From: Candidatus Aminicenantota bacterium
GTDB lineage: Bacteria > Acidobacteriota > Aminicenantia > Aminicenantales > UBA4085
Length of the DNA stretch: 64,000 bases
Reading direction: 5' to 3'
Assembly: GCA_003141555.1 (NCBI GenBank)
Contig: PLMN01000033.1
Span: forward strand, 40,358 to 104,357
Below are positions 44,450-56,331 of the stretch, in pieces. The translations under genes were made by a program, and so were the position numbers. Positions within the stretch are counted from its first letter, which is position 1, and each line of letters begins with the position of its first letter. The notes beneath the pieces are model-generated. The model saw only the letters and a list, made by a program, of their open reading frames with translations, was not told where the DNA came from and did no database searches.

Positions 44450-44825
44450 GAACGGAAGCGCTCCCAAGGCCATGCTCAAGAAAGAGCTCGACGTCTACAA
44501 GAAGAAGCTTCAAGCCCGCCGCAACGAGATCGTCCTCAAGCTCAGCACCCTCAGCACCGACAGCCGCGACTTTGAGACCGACATCGCCCAGGACGCGGCC
44601 GACAAGGCCGAAAGCTCCTACACGAAGGAATTCCTCCTCAGCCTGTCCGACGCCGAGCGCGACCAGCTGTTCCAGATCGACGCCGCCCTCAAGCGCATCG
44701 AGTCCAAGGATTTCGGAAACTGCCAGATGTGCCAGAAAGAAATCGGCAAGAAGCGGCTGAACGCCCTGCCCTGGACGCCGCTCTGCATCGAATGCCAGCA
44801 AAAATCGGAGTCCGAAACGGTCTGA
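44439..44825 (+). CDS. DksA/TraR-family zinc-finger protein
   Basis: A 128-residue protein. An N-terminal helical hairpin (residues 10-90, rich in charged residues, with DAADKAESSYTKE) resembles the coiled coil of DksA, and the C-terminal finger NCQMCQKEIGKKRLNALPWT ends PLCIEC, giving four Cys. DksA-like proteins reach into the RNA-polymerase secondary channel; the canonical DxxDxA tip is not clear here, so it may be a DksA-like regulator of another kind. The comF-like gene overlaps its end. Confidence 0.82.
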   Translation: MPNKNGSAPKAMLKKELDVYKKKLQARRNEIVLKLSTLSTDSRDFETDIAQDAADKAESSYTKEFLLSLSDAERDQLFQIDAALKRIESKDFGNCQMCQKEIGKKRLNALPWTPLCIECQQKSESETV

Positions 44826-45565
44826 CCCGGTCCGCCCGAAACGCCCTCCGCCGGGGGGCGAAGCTGCTCGAGCTGGCCTTTTTCCCCTCTTTCTGCAAGA
44901 TCTGCGGGACTCTCCTCGAGCAACCCGGCGAGCGCGTGGTGTGCGCGGCCTGCCTGGCCAAGATCGTCCCCGAGGTCGCGTCCGCCTGCGTCTGTTGCGG
45001 CCGCTTCTTCGAGGGCGAGGGCGGGCCGCATCCCTGCGCGGCCTGCCTGGACAAGCGCCCCCCCTACGGCCATCACCGGTCCTGCGCCCGCTATCGGGGC
45101 GAGCTCAAGGAAACCCTACTCCTGTTCAAATACCGGTATTACCGGTCGCTCGGGAAGCCCCTCGGCCGGTTCGTCGTCGAGGCCACCCGGGAGGAGGACG
45201 CCCTGTGGGAGGGCGTCGACGTCATCGTGCCCGTGCCTCTCCACCGCCGGCGGCGGAAAGAGCGGGGGTTCGACCAGGCGCGCGTCCTGGCCCGGGAGAT
45301 CGGCCGCCTGAAGGGGCTGACCGTCGCGCCCGGGCTGCTCCGCAAGATCCGGAATATCGTTCCCCAGACCTCGCTCGAGCGGGCCGACCGGATGGCCAAC
45401 GTCCGCGGGGCGTACACGGCGCCCCGGCCGGAGCGGATCAAGGGGCGGGTGGTGCTGCTCGTCGACGATGTCTTCACGACCGGGTCCACGATCGGGGAAT
45501 GCGCCTCGACCCTGAAGCGGTCGGGCGCGAAGGACGTCAGGGCCGTCACCGTGGCCCAGGCCTGA
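44792..45565 (+). CDS. comF: ComF-family phosphoribosyltransferase-like protein
   Basis: A 257-residue protein with an N-terminal four-Cys zinc site (SFCKICGTLLEQPGERVVCAAC) and a second Cys cluster (CVCCG), then a phosphoribosyltransferase domain: VDVIVPVPLHRRRRKERGFD and VVLLVDDVFTTGSTIGECAS (PRPP loop). ComF proteins aid DNA uptake in some bacteria. The start at 44792 overlaps the preceding gene by 34 bases; an earlier ATG at 44729 is in the same frame but would overlap more. Last gene of the rplU operon. Confidence 0.87.
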   Translation: MPAKIGVRNGLTRSARNALRRGAKLLELAFFPSFCKICGTLLEQPGERVVCAACLAKIVPEVASACVCCGRFFEGEGGPHPCAACLDKRPPYGHHRSCARYRGELKETLLLFKYRYYRSLGKPLGRFVVEATREEDALWEGVDVIVPVPLHRRRRKERGFDQARVLAREIGRLKGLTVAPGLLRKIRNIVPQTSLERADRMANVRGAYTAPRPERIKGRVVLLVDDVFTTGSTIGECASTLKRSGAKDVRAVTVAQA

Positions 45566-45583
45566 GGCGGATCGAGGCGCGGG

Positions 45584-45624
45584 AAAATGAAAAAGCCCTT
45601 GGTCCCGTTCGGGGCCAAAGGCTT
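45584..45624 (-). terminator. Rho-independent terminator of hsp20
   Basis: On the minus strand a stem of about 13 pairs (AAGCCTTTGGCCCC with GGGACCAAGGGCTT, small mismatches) is followed by TTTTTCATTTT. It lies between convergent comF and hsp20 and could stop transcripts from both sides. Confidence 0.65.
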
Positions 45625-45642
45625 GTGGGAGAGAGGAGGGGG

Positions 45643-46116
45643 TTACTTCTTGGGCTTGTCGGCGGCGCTGGCCTTGAGGATCTTGACCTTGCGCGGCTGG
45701 AGCTCGTCTTTCTTGGGCATCGTGATCTTCAGGACGCCGTTCTCGTGCGTGGCCTGGATTTTCTCCGGGTCGATGGAGTTCGGGAGGGTGAAGGCCCGGT
45801 AAAACGACCCGTACGAGCGCTCGATGCGGTGGTAGTTCTCTTCCTTCGTTTCCTTTTCGAACTTCCGTTCGCCCTTCAGGCTCAGGGTGTTGTCTTCGAC
45901 CTTGATCTCGACATCTTTCTCGTCGATGCCGGGGATCTCGGCCGTCAGCACGAGCTCCTTCTCGGTCTCGAAGATGTCGACCGAAGGCGCCCAGGTGCTG
46001 GTCGTCAGCTCTTTGCCTTCTTCGGCCCGGCCGGAGACGACGTCTTCGAACATCCGGTTCATTCTTTCCCGCAGGGTTATAACATCCCTGAAGGGATCCC
46101 ATCTGATAATCGCCAT
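45643..46116 (-). CDS. Small heat-shock protein (Hsp20/alpha-crystallin)
   Basis: A 157-residue ATP-independent chaperone. N-terminus MAIIRWDPFRDVITLRERMN; the alpha-crystallin domain spans about 43-140 (PSVDIFETEKELVLTAEIPG, then LSLKGERKFEKE, and GVLKITMPK near the end). It holds unfolding proteins. It has a strong own promoter at 46154 and a terminator downstream, so it is monocistronic. No CIRCE element is visible. Confidence 0.93.
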   Translation of the reverse strand: MAIIRWDPFRDVITLRERMNRMFEDVVSGRAEEGKELTTSTWAPSVDIFETEKELVLTAEIPGIDEKDVEIKVEDNTLSLKGERKFEKETKEENYHRIERSYGSFYRAFTLPNSIDPEKIQATHENGVLKITMPKKDELQPRKVKILKASAADKPKK

Positions 46117-46153
46117 TTTTATCCTCCTGCAAGAGATATATACTAACGGTGTT

Positions 46154-46182
46154 AATATAATATATTAGCGTAATATTGTCAA
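46154..46182 (-). promoter_or_regulatory. Strong sigma70 promoter of hsp20
   Basis: On the minus strand TTGACA is followed after exactly 17 bases by TATATT in an AT-rich block; GGAGG precedes the ATG at 46116. Confidence 0.7.
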
Positions 46183-46206
46183 GTATATATAAAAAAAATT
46201 ATATAA

Positions 46207-46893
46207 CTATTTTTCCTTGCCTGAAACCAGGACCGTGATTTCTCCTTTTAAGGCTCGTTCTCCCATGGAGCGGAGGATCTCATCCGCCTTTCCCCTGAGG
46301 AATTCCTCGTGGATTTTCGTGATCTCCCTGGCGATGACGATGTCCCTCCCGCCCATCGTCTCCAGGATCGCCTCCAGGAATTCCGCCGCCTTCCGGGCGG
46401 GGAGGTAGAAGATCAGCGTTGCGGATTCGTCCTTGAGAGCCAGCAGGCTCTTGCGGAGGGCCCCTTTTTTAGGCGGCGGGAAGCCGGCGAACAGGAAACG
46501 ATGGGTGGACAGCCCCGACGCGCAAAGCGCGGTCACCGCGGCGCAGGGGCCGGGGAGGGGAACCACCTTGATCCCTTCGCGAAGAGCCTCGCGAACAAGG
46601 CGGAATCCCGGGTCGGAGATGCCGGGGGTTCCGGAATCGGAGACCAGGGCCACATTCTTTCCCCGCTTGAGGATGTCGAGGAGGAGAGGGATCTTGCGCG
46701 CTTCCTGGGGCTGGAAGTAGCTGATGAGCTCCTTCCTAAATTCGAACCTGTTGAGGAGCTTGACGGTCTGGCGGGTGTCCTCGCAGGCGATGGCCGCGAC
46801 ATCCTTCAGGATGCGCAACGCCCGGAGGGTGATGTCCTCGAGGTTGCCGATGGGCGTCGCAACGATGTATAGAGTGCCGCCGGCGGGACTCAT
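46207..46893 (-). CDS. rsmI: 16S rRNA (cytidine1402-2'-O)-methyltransferase, short form
   Basis: A 228-residue tetrapyrrole-methylase-fold enzyme. Typical blocks: GTLYIVATPIGNLEDITLRA, CEDTRQT, VALVSDSGTPGISDPG, VVPLPGPCAAVTAL and FLFAGFPPPKKG. It methylates C1402 of 16S rRNA. Full-length RsmI is about 280 residues; here the protein ends shortly after the methylase domain (KGEITVLVSGKEK), so the C-terminal helical domain is absent. Its ATG overlaps the nadE stop (ATGA). Confidence 0.9.
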   Translation of the reverse strand: MSPAGGTLYIVATPIGNLEDITLRALRILKDVAAIACEDTRQTVKLLNRFEFRKELISYFQPQEARKIPLLLDILKRGKNVALVSDSGTPGISDPGFRLVREALREGIKVVPLPGPCAAVTALCASGLSTHRFLFAGFPPPKKGALRKSLLALKDESATLIFYLPARKAAEFLEAILETMGGRDIVIAREITKIHEEFLRGKADEILRSMGERALKGEITVLVSGKEK

Positions 46894-47705
46894 TTGCCCC
46901 AGTCGTACGGATATAGGAAATCGTGGCCGATGGTCCGCGTGGAAATCTTGGCGATGGGCGGCATTTGACGCTTGAATTCCGAGGCCTTGATCCGGGCGAT
47001 GATCATGTCGACCGTCTTCTTCTTGAATCCCCGGGCGATGACATCCGCCCGCGACTCCCTCTCGTCGACGAGGGCGTAGAGGATCTTGTCGAGCTCGGCG
47101 TACGTCAGACCTAGCTCGCCCTCGTCCGTCTGTCCCGCCCAAAGGCCGGCGGTCGGGGGCTTCGTCCGGATCTTTTCGGGGACGCCGAGCTCCGCGGCCA
47201 GCTGTCGGACCTGGGTTTTGTAGAGGTCGCCCAGCGGGTTGAAGGCGCAGGCCGTGTCGCCGTGGATGGTTCCGTAACCGATCAGGAGCTCGGTCTTGTT
47301 GCTCGTCCCGAGAACGAGCGCTTTCTCGCGGGCCGAGATGTCGTAGAGGATGGACATCCGCTCGCGGGCCATCTTGTTCCCGATCCGGACCCGCCCCGCG
47401 GGAAGGGCGGCGAAGTAGGCGTCCACCATGGGCGCGATGTCGACGACGAGCGATCGGATCCTGAAGGCGCGGGCGGCCTCGCGGGCGTCTTCCATGTCCG
47501 CGCTGAAATTCTCTCCGTAGGGCATGAGCAGGGCGAGGACGTTCTTCGGTCCCAGGGCCCGGGCGGCGAGGGCCGCGCAAACGGAGGAATCGAGGCCCCC
47601 GCTCAAGCCCAGGACGGCCTTGGAGAAGCCGGCCTTGCCCAGCTCCTCGCGGATGAAGGCCGTGAGGACCTGGATGGTGAAGGGGCCGTTAAGCGTCATA
47701 GCCAT
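46890..47705 (-). CDS. nadE: NH3-dependent NAD+ synthetase
   Basis: A 271-residue synthetase converting deamido-NAD to NAD with ammonia and ATP. LGLSGGLDSSVCAALAAR is the PP-loop; LGTSNKTELLIGYGTIHGD and ACAFNPLGDLYKTQVRQLA are substrate-binding blocks; KPPTAGLWAGQTDEGELG is also standard. It lacks the N-terminal nitrilase domain of glutamine-dependent NadE, but the next gene upstream is a separate nitrilase-fold protein overlapping it by 17 bases, which may supply ammonia. Confidence 0.93.
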   Translation of the reverse strand: MAMTLNGPFTIQVLTAFIREELGKAGFSKAVLGLSGGLDSSVCAALAARALGPKNVLALLMPYGENFSADMEDAREAARAFRIRSLVVDIAPMVDAYFAALPAGRVRIGNKMARERMSILYDISAREKALVLGTSNKTELLIGYGTIHGDTACAFNPLGDLYKTQVRQLAAELGVPEKIRTKPPTAGLWAGQTDEGELGLTYAELDKILYALVDERESRADVIARGFKKKTVDMIIARIKASEFKRQMPPIAKISTRTIGHDFLYPYDWGK

Positions 47706-48543
47706 GGACGATCCTTTCGAGCGCCGCGAGCGTCACCTCGGGCTTGTCGTCGCGCTTGAAGGGCCAAGCCTTGCGCGCCTTGCGGACATCGCGGAGGTCG
47801 ATCTCGCGGACCAGGAGATCGGGCTCCAGATAGGCCGCCCGGCCCGCGCTCTCGCCCATCGGCGTATAGACGAACGACCCGCCGGCGAAGGCGACGCCGT
47901 CCTCGAACCCGACCCTGTTGCAGTAAATCACGAACGCCTGGGCGAAGCGGCCCATGGACTCGCCCATGAGCTCCCACATCCGGCTCGAGGCGAAGCCCTC
48001 CTCCTCGGACAGGCCGCGACCGGGCGCGGCGCTGATCGTCAGCGTCGTCTCCGCCCCGCCCGCGAACAGGAGGTAATGGGGGCTGAGGTGAAAGAAATCC
48101 CGGCAGATCATGAGCCCCATCTTCCCCCAGGGGGTGGCGAACGTCCGGAAGTTCCGGCCCGGGGCGAAGAACCTTTGCTCTTCGAACAGGCCGAACGTCG
48201 GCAGGAACACCTTGCGGTGGACGTGGAGGATGCGCCCGCCGGCCAGGAACGCGGCCGAGTTGTAGAACATCCCCTTCTCCGAGGGGCGCTCCTCGACGAA
48301 ACCGAGGACCAGGCCTATGTCTCGGCTCAGGGTCTTCAGGACGCGGAATTCCCTGGCTGCGTCGGGGTCGAGGGCGACGGTCTCGACGAGGTCGCGGAGC
48401 TTGTATCCGGTCAGGCTCAGCTCGGGGAAGACGACCAGGTCCGCTTTTTCCTTGCGGGCCCGGTCGATGATCTTCAGGTGAAGCTCGAGGTTCTTCCGGA
48501 CATCCCCCAGGACGGGCGCGATTTGGGCAAGAGCGATTTTCAC
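47689..48543 (-). CDS. Nitrilase/carbon-nitrogen hydrolase (probable glutaminase partner of NadE)
   Basis: A 284-residue protein with the Glu-Lys-Cys triad of the nitrilase superfamily: VFPELSLTGY (Glu), HRKVFLPTFGLFEE (Lys) and MGLMICRDFFH (Cys). The N-terminus KIALAQIAPVLGDV is like the glutaminase domain of NadE. The GTG at 48543 is chosen from this conserved start, although GGAGG sits only 1-2 bases before it; TTG codons upstream are alternatives (48561 or 48579). It overlaps nadE, suggesting a split glutamine-dependent NAD synthetase. Confidence 0.83.
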   Translation of the reverse strand: MKIALAQIAPVLGDVRKNLELHLKIIDRARKEKADLVVFPELSLTGYKLRDLVETVALDPDAAREFRVLKTLSRDIGLVLGFVEERPSEKGMFYNSAAFLAGGRILHVHRKVFLPTFGLFEEQRFFAPGRNFRTFATPWGKMGLMICRDFFHLSPHYLLFAGGAETTLTISAAPGRGLSEEEGFASSRMWELMGESMGRFAQAFVIYCNRVGFEDGVAFAGGSFVYTPMGESAGRAAYLEPDLLVREIDLRDVRKARKAWPFKRDDKPEVTLAALERIVHGYDA

Positions 48544-48635
48544 CCCTCCAACGTAACACAAAGACGGGTCGGGCCTCAATATCCCCTTGGCCCCTTCACC
48601 TTAAGGGCCATTTGGGCTAAAATACGAAGCGGCGC

Positions 48636-50090
48636 ATGATGGACCACATCGGGCTTTATCTCAAGGATATCTATATATCCCGGAAAACGGGGTTGCTCTC
48701 CGCGCGCGGGGCGGGATTCCAGAAGCAGCTTTATTTCCAGGAAGGGAACCTGATCTTCATCAAAACCAACGTCGTCGCCGAGCGCCTGGGCGAAGTCCTG
48801 TTCCGGATGAAAAAGATTCCGGAGGAGGTTTATACCGCCCTCCCCGGCCTGGTCCGTCCCGATGCCATGATCGGGGAAGTCCTGGTCAAGAAAGGCCTGC
48901 TCTCGCAGAAGGACCTCTACGAGGGCATCGTGGCTCAGATGACGATCGTCGCCCTGAGCCTGTTCCCCCGGTTCGATACGAAAATCGCGTTTCAGACCCG
49001 GCCGCGGTTCTTCGAGGACAATGTCGAGCACGAAATGAAGCTGCCGGTCGTCATCGCCGAAGGAATCCGGGAGATGCCTGCCGGCTCCCCCCTGGCCGAG
49101 TTCTTCGCCGGCAAGGTCCCCTTCGCCTGTCCGGGAGGAGACCCCGGCTGCTTGATCACGGACGAGCGCTCGCTCCTGCTCCTCATCGACGGGAAGCGCC
49201 GGTCGGAAGATGTCCGGAATCTTCTGGGCGAAGCCGATGCGATGTTTTGGAATAGGATGTATCTGCTGTTCTGCCTGAATCTCATCGGCCTCCGCGAGGA
49301 CTCTGTCTCCACGGCCTCGAACGGCGAGGAGCGTTGGGAGGAGGACCTTGAGTCGAGGCTTCGCGATGCCCGGGAGCTCCTCCAGAGGCTTCCCCAGATG
49401 ACCGAATGCCAGATCCTGGGCGTGGCTTCGGACGCCAAGGAAGACGAGATCAAGAAAGCCTATTTCAAGCTGGCCCGGAAATACCATCCCGATCTCTTCG
49501 GCCGGCATCTGGCGCCCGAATCCCGGGCGCAGATCGCCGAGGTCTTTGACACCGTTACGAAAGCCTACCGGAATGTGCTGCGCGAAAAGAGAGTCCTCGG
49601 CGCGTCCGCGGCGGCCGCCCCCGGCCCAAGATCGGCGCCCGGCGCGCGCCGGGAAAACGCCGAGAAACCGGGGAACCCCGAAACGCTGTACCGGCAGGGG
49701 AAGACGCTCTTCAACCAGGCGCGCTACGAAGAGGCGATCGTGCTCCTGGAGGAGGCGGCCAGGATAAAGGACGACAAGGCGGACTATTTTCTCCTCCTCG
49801 CCCTGGCCCAGTCGCACGTGCCGTCCCTGAGCAAGAAGACCGAAAAGAGCTTCCTCCGGGCGATTGAGCTGGAATCCTGGAATCCCGAGGGCCTCGTCGG
49901 CCTCGGCCGCCTTTACAAACGGGAAGGCCTCCTGTCCCGGGCCCGGAAGCAGTTCGAGCGGGCCCTCGAGATGGACCGGGATCACAAGATCGCCCGCCAG
50001 GAGCTGGAGGCGATGAAGGAAAAGCCCGATCCGAAGAAAGGGCTGGCCGGGATTCTGAACAAGGATTTGTTCGGATCCAAGAAGAAGTGA
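48636..50090 (+). CDS. DUF4388-J-domain-TPR fusion protein
   Basis: A 484-residue cytosolic protein. Residues 1-140 resemble the DUF4388/PATAN domain found in bacterial signalling proteins (GLLSARGAGFQKQLYFQEGN, LIFIKTN, AERLGEVLFRMKKI, IGEVLVKKGLLSQKDLYEGI). Residues 255-320 are a J-domain with the HPD motif at 284-286 (KKAYFKLARKYHPDLFGR), so it could stimulate a DnaK ATPase. From about 348 to 480 there are TPR helices (LFNQARYEEAIVLLEEAARI and others). It is convergent with ligA and divergent from the nitrilase gene. Function unknown. Confidence 0.8.
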   Translation: MMDHIGLYLKDIYISRKTGLLSARGAGFQKQLYFQEGNLIFIKTNVVAERLGEVLFRMKKIPEEVYTALPGLVRPDAMIGEVLVKKGLLSQKDLYEGIVAQMTIVALSLFPRFDTKIAFQTRPRFFEDNVEHEMKLPVVIAEGIREMPAGSPLAEFFAGKVPFACPGGDPGCLITDERSLLLLIDGKRRSEDVRNLLGEADAMFWNRMYLLFCLNLIGLREDSVSTASNGEERWEEDLESRLRDARELLQRLPQMTECQILGVASDAKEDEIKKAYFKLARKYHPDLFGRHLAPESRAQIAEVFDTVTKAYRNVLREKRVLGASAAAAPGPRSAPGARRENAEKPGNPETLYRQGKTLFNQARYEEAIVLLEEAARIKDDKADYFLLLALAQSHVPSLSKKTEKSFLRAIELESWNPEGLVGLGRLYKREGLLSRARKQFERALEMDRDHKIARQELEAMKEKPDPKKGLAGILNKDLFGSKKK

Positions 50091-50108
50091 CCCGCGTTTC
50101 GCGGGTCA
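50088..50108. terminator. Stem-loop between convergent genes
   Basis: A perfect 9-base stem (TGACCCGCG with its complement) around TTT, starting on the stop codon of the J-domain gene. No U-run follows, so it is a stem-loop of possible but unproven terminator function. Confidence 0.4.
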
Positions 50109-50132
50109 TCCCGAGCCTTGCGAGGGATCCCC

Positions 50133-53487
<3,355 letters not shown>

Positions 53488-53629
53488 GCTTGACCTCGCT
53501 CCCAAAATTTGGGGAATGATATCCCACTCTCCCTAACTTGTCAATATTCCAATAGTTGCGAGTATGGGCCCGTGAATAAAAATGCAATTATTATGCCAAT
53601 TCCGGTAAAATAGGGCGGAGAAGGCCATC

Positions 53630-54574
53630 ATGGGCGGATTTCCGGAGCTGTTTCTCGAGCGCGTAGGCAAGCCCCTGGGGCGGGGTGTCCTCCTGAAGGA
53701 CGTCTCGAATTTTCGGATCGGGGGACCCGCGGACTTCTTCTTCGAGGCCGGGACGGAGAGCGACCTTCGAGCGGCGCTGGGAGCCGCCCGGGAAGGCGGC
53801 GTCCGGCGCTATGTCATGGGCGGCGGCTTCAACCTCCTCTTCGACGACGCCGGCTATCGGGGGCTGCTGATCAAGGTCGGGCTTCGGGGGATGACCGTCG
53901 AAACCGCGTCGGAATCCGGCTTCCTGTTCCGGGCGGCCTCCGGCGAGAGCGCCGGCGACCTCCTGAAATTCGCCGTCGCCCGCGGCTGCGGGGGCCTCGA
54001 GTTCCTGGCCGGCATCCCCGGCACCGTCGGCGGAGCCGTCTTCGGCAACGCGGGCGCTTTCGGCCGGGCGGTCGGCGATGTGCTCGAGGACGCCCTCGTC
54101 CTGGGGGCGGACGGGCGCGCGGTCCGGGCCGGCCGGGATGACTTAGAATTCTCCTACCGGCACTCGAAGCTCAAGTCCCGCCACGACATTCTGCTCGAAG
54201 CGACGTTCCGGCTGAGGTCGGGCGATCCCGCGGCGGTCGAGGCCAAGATCGCGGAATACTTGGCCCTCCGCGCGGAGAAGCACCCGCCGAAGAAGACGGC
54301 CTACGCCGGGAGCTATTTCAAGAATCCCGCGCGGCCGGACGGGACCAAGCTCGCCGCCGGCCATCTCCTGGAGCAGGTGGGCGCGCGGGGAATGCGCGTC
54401 GGCGGGGCGGCCGTCTCCGCCTGCCACTGCAATTTCCTGGTGAACGAGGCGGACGCCTCGGCGGCCGATGTCCTGGCCCTCGCCGCGGAGCTCAAGGCCC
54501 GGGTGAAGGCCAGGTTCGGGATCGAGCTCGAGGAAGAGGTTATTTTCCTGCCAGCAGACGGGCCATCGCTCTGA
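53630..54574 (+). CDS. murB: UDP-N-acetylenolpyruvoylglucosamine reductase
   Basis: A 314-residue FAD enzyme of peptidoglycan precursor synthesis. SNFRIGGPADFFFEAGTESD, YVMGGGFNLLFDDAGYRG and EFLAGIPGTVGGAVFGNAGA are FAD-binding blocks; FSYRHSKLKSR contains the Tyr-Arg pair, and KKTAYAGSYFKNP carries the catalytic Ser. Its C-terminal 35 bases overlap the convergent DUF2520 gene. murA lies 1.9 kb away on the other strand. Confidence 0.93.
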   Translation: MGGFPELFLERVGKPLGRGVLLKDVSNFRIGGPADFFFEAGTESDLRAALGAAREGGVRRYVMGGGFNLLFDDAGYRGLLIKVGLRGMTVETASESGFLFRAASGESAGDLLKFAVARGCGGLEFLAGIPGTVGGAVFGNAGAFGRAVGDVLEDALVLGADGRAVRAGRDDLEFSYRHSKLKSRHDILLEATFRLRSGDPAAVEAKIAEYLALRAEKHPPKKTAYAGSYFKNPARPDGTKLAAGHLLEQVGARGMRVGGAAVSACHCNFLVNEADASAADVLALAAELKARVKARFGIELEEEVIFLPADGPSL

Positions 54575-55430
54575 CGCGGGCCGGCGGAATCCTGTTCCCG
54601 CGCTTGGCGAGGGCCATCGCTTCCGTCCCCAGCACTTTGTAGATCCTCAGGGCGGCGGGGTGTTTCCGCAGGACGGAGATGTGCCGCCGGACGGTCTCCA
54701 CGTCCCCCCGTGATATAGGCCCCGTCAGCGCGGTCGACCTGTCAAGGCGCTTTACGCTCTGTAAAGTTCCTTCGGCGAGGGGAAGCAGGATCGCCGCCGC
54801 GTCGCGGTCGGCGATGCCGGTTGAGGCGAGGAGGCGGCAGGCCGTGTCGAACAGGGGGATGAAGAGGTTCGAAACGATGCCTTCGGCGGCGTGGAAAAGC
54901 GCCTTGTCCTCGGCGCGCAGGACGAGCGGCCGGGCGCCCAGCTTTCGGGCAAGGACCGCGCCGGCCCGCACCGCGCGGGGATCGCCCTCGAGGTCGATGG
55001 TCGCCCCTTGGAACACGGACGGGGCCAGGTCCTTGCGGGGGAACGTCTGGACGGGATGGAACGAAGCGCAGGCCGCGCCCGCGGCGCGGAGCGGCGCCAG
55101 AGCCGCGGACGTGACCGCGCCGCTCGTGTGGAAGACGATCTTCCCGCGCCACGTCCCGGCCGGGCGCGCCGCCGCGGCGAGCGACCGGGCCACGCTCCCG
55201 ATCGCGTCGTCGGGGACGGTAATGAAGACGAGGTCCGCGCCGTCCGCGGCCCGGGCCGCGCTCCGCGTGGCCGCGCCCCGGCCGATGATCGCCCGGGATT
55301 CGCGCGCCGCGGCGAGGCTCCGGTCGGCGATTCCCCGGATGGCGATTCCCTTCCGCCGAAGCGCCGCGCCCAGGACCGTTCCCAACCGGCCCGCGCCGAT
55401 GATTGAAGCTTTGCGGTCAGGTCTCAACAT
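54540..55430 (-). CDS. Rossmann-fold protein with DUF2520-type C-terminal domain
   Basis: A 296-residue NADP-binding protein: ASIIGAGRLGTVLGAALRRK (nucleotide motif), ADLVFITVPDDAIGSVA, VFHTSGAVTSAAL, SFHPVQTFPRKDLAPSVFQG, then helices (LRAEDKALFHAAEGIVSNLF, ALTGPISRGDVETVRRHI). This is the Rossmann-like/DUF2520 family, resembling pyrroline-5-carboxylate reductase and ketopantoate reductase; reaction unknown. The start at 55430 is by homology; no strong ribosome site. Confidence 0.8.
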   Translation of the reverse strand: MLRPDRKASIIGAGRLGTVLGAALRRKGIAIRGIADRSLAAARESRAIIGRGAATRSAARAADGADLVFITVPDDAIGSVARSLAAAARPAGTWRGKIVFHTSGAVTSAALAPLRAAGAACASFHPVQTFPRKDLAPSVFQGATIDLEGDPRAVRAGAVLARKLGARPLVLRAEDKALFHAAEGIVSNLFIPLFDTACRLLASTGIADRDAAAILLPLAEGTLQSVKRLDRSTALTGPISRGDVETVRRHISVLRKHPAALRIYKVLGTEAMALAKRGNRIPPARVRAMARLLAGK

Positions 55431-55488
55431 TTCAACATTTGACCCTGAATTTCGATGTCCGTCAACTTTCGTGGGCGAAGGCCGATCC

Positions 55489-55962
55489 CTATTCCTTAAA
55501 AAGCTCGGACCAGAGCTTGACTTCGAGCTTCGAAGGCCGGGGCTCCTTCTTGTCCATTTCCCGGACGCTCCGATGCTCGCGCAGCGCGCCGTTGAGTTCG
55601 CCGGCGAACTGGCGCCCCGTAAGCGACGTCGCGCCGTGCTCGCGGGCGAAGGCCCGCACGCCCCGGTCGGTGCTGACCACGAACAGCCGGCGCGTGTCGC
55701 GCCGGGAGGCGATGAACTCCTCGAGGATGGTGTCCGCGGACCCGCCCGGCTCCGGGTTGAGGACCGCGAGGCGCGCTTCGCCGCGGACCATGGCCTCAAC
55801 GTCGGCCGACGGCGGGCCGTCGAAGACCAGGATGACGCGGGAGCGGGTGAAGCGCTGGAAGGCGATGAGCCGCCGGACGAGCTTGAGCCTGTTGTCGGGA
55901 TCCCTGTGCGCACCGGGGAACAGGTGTCCGAGGAGGTTGTTGCCGTCGATGAGGTAGGCCAC
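55489..55962 (-). CDS. NYN/YacP-like RNase-domain protein
   Basis: A 157-residue PIN-like protein: MAYLIDGNNLLGHL (first acid), VILVFDGPPSADVEAMV, ADTILEEFIASRRDTRRLFV and VVSTDRGVRAFAREHGA. YacP/Rae1 relatives are ribosome-associated endoribonucleases. It ends 58 bases before the DUF2520 gene and follows the HIT gene by 9 bases. Confidence 0.83.
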   Translation of the reverse strand: MAYLIDGNNLLGHLFPGAHRDPDNRLKLVRRLIAFQRFTRSRVILVFDGPPSADVEAMVRGEARLAVLNPEPGGSADTILEEFIASRRDTRRLFVVSTDRGVRAFAREHGATSLTGRQFAGELNGALREHRSVREMDKKEPRPSKLEVKLWSELFKE

Positions 55963-55971
55963 GCGCGGACA

Positions 55972-56328
55972 TTACCCCGGGGGCCAGGCCATGCGCCGCC
56001 CGCCGAGCAGGTGGAAGTGGATATGGAACACGTCCTGGCCCGAGTCCCGGCCCGTGTTCAGGACGATGCGGTAGCCAGAAGCACCGATGCCCTTGGCCGC
56101 GGCGATGAGGGGCGCCTTGACGAGGATGTGGGCCAGGAGGTCGCCCTTGGCGGCGGGCACGTCGGGAAGGGCGGCGAAGTGCTCGCGCGGGATGATGAGG
56201 GTGTGGGTCGGAGCCTGGGGCCGGATGTCGTCGAAAGCGACGATGAGCTCGTCCTGGTAGACGATTTTAGCCGGGATCGTCCCCGCCGCGATTTTGCAGA
56301 AGAGGCAGTCGTCCATATCGGCCCCCAT
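55972..56328 (-). CDS. HIT-family nucleotide hydrolase (HINT-like)
   Basis: A 118-residue protein with CLFCKIAAGTIPAKIVYQDE, PTHTLIIPREHFAALPD and the catalytic histidine triad DVFHIHFHLLGG. Hydrolyses nucleoside phosphoramidates or similar. The ATG at 56328 abuts the long palindrome at 56332, leaving no room for a ribosome site; an internal ATG at 56316 preceded by GGGGG may be the true start (MDDCLFCKI). Confidence 0.9.
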   Translation of the reverse strand: MGADMDDCLFCKIAAGTIPAKIVYQDELIVAFDDIRPQAPTHTLIIPREHFAALPDVPAAKGDLLAHILVKAPLIAAAKGIGASGYRIVLNTGRDSGQDVFHIHFHLLGGRRMAWPPG

Positions 56329-56331
56329 TGT

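Noticed and set aside
54540..55913. Longer version of the DUF2520 gene (457 codons)
   Set aside because: The extra N-terminal part is antisense-like low-complexity sequence overlapping the NYN-domain gene; the Rossmann motif begins just after the start at 55430.
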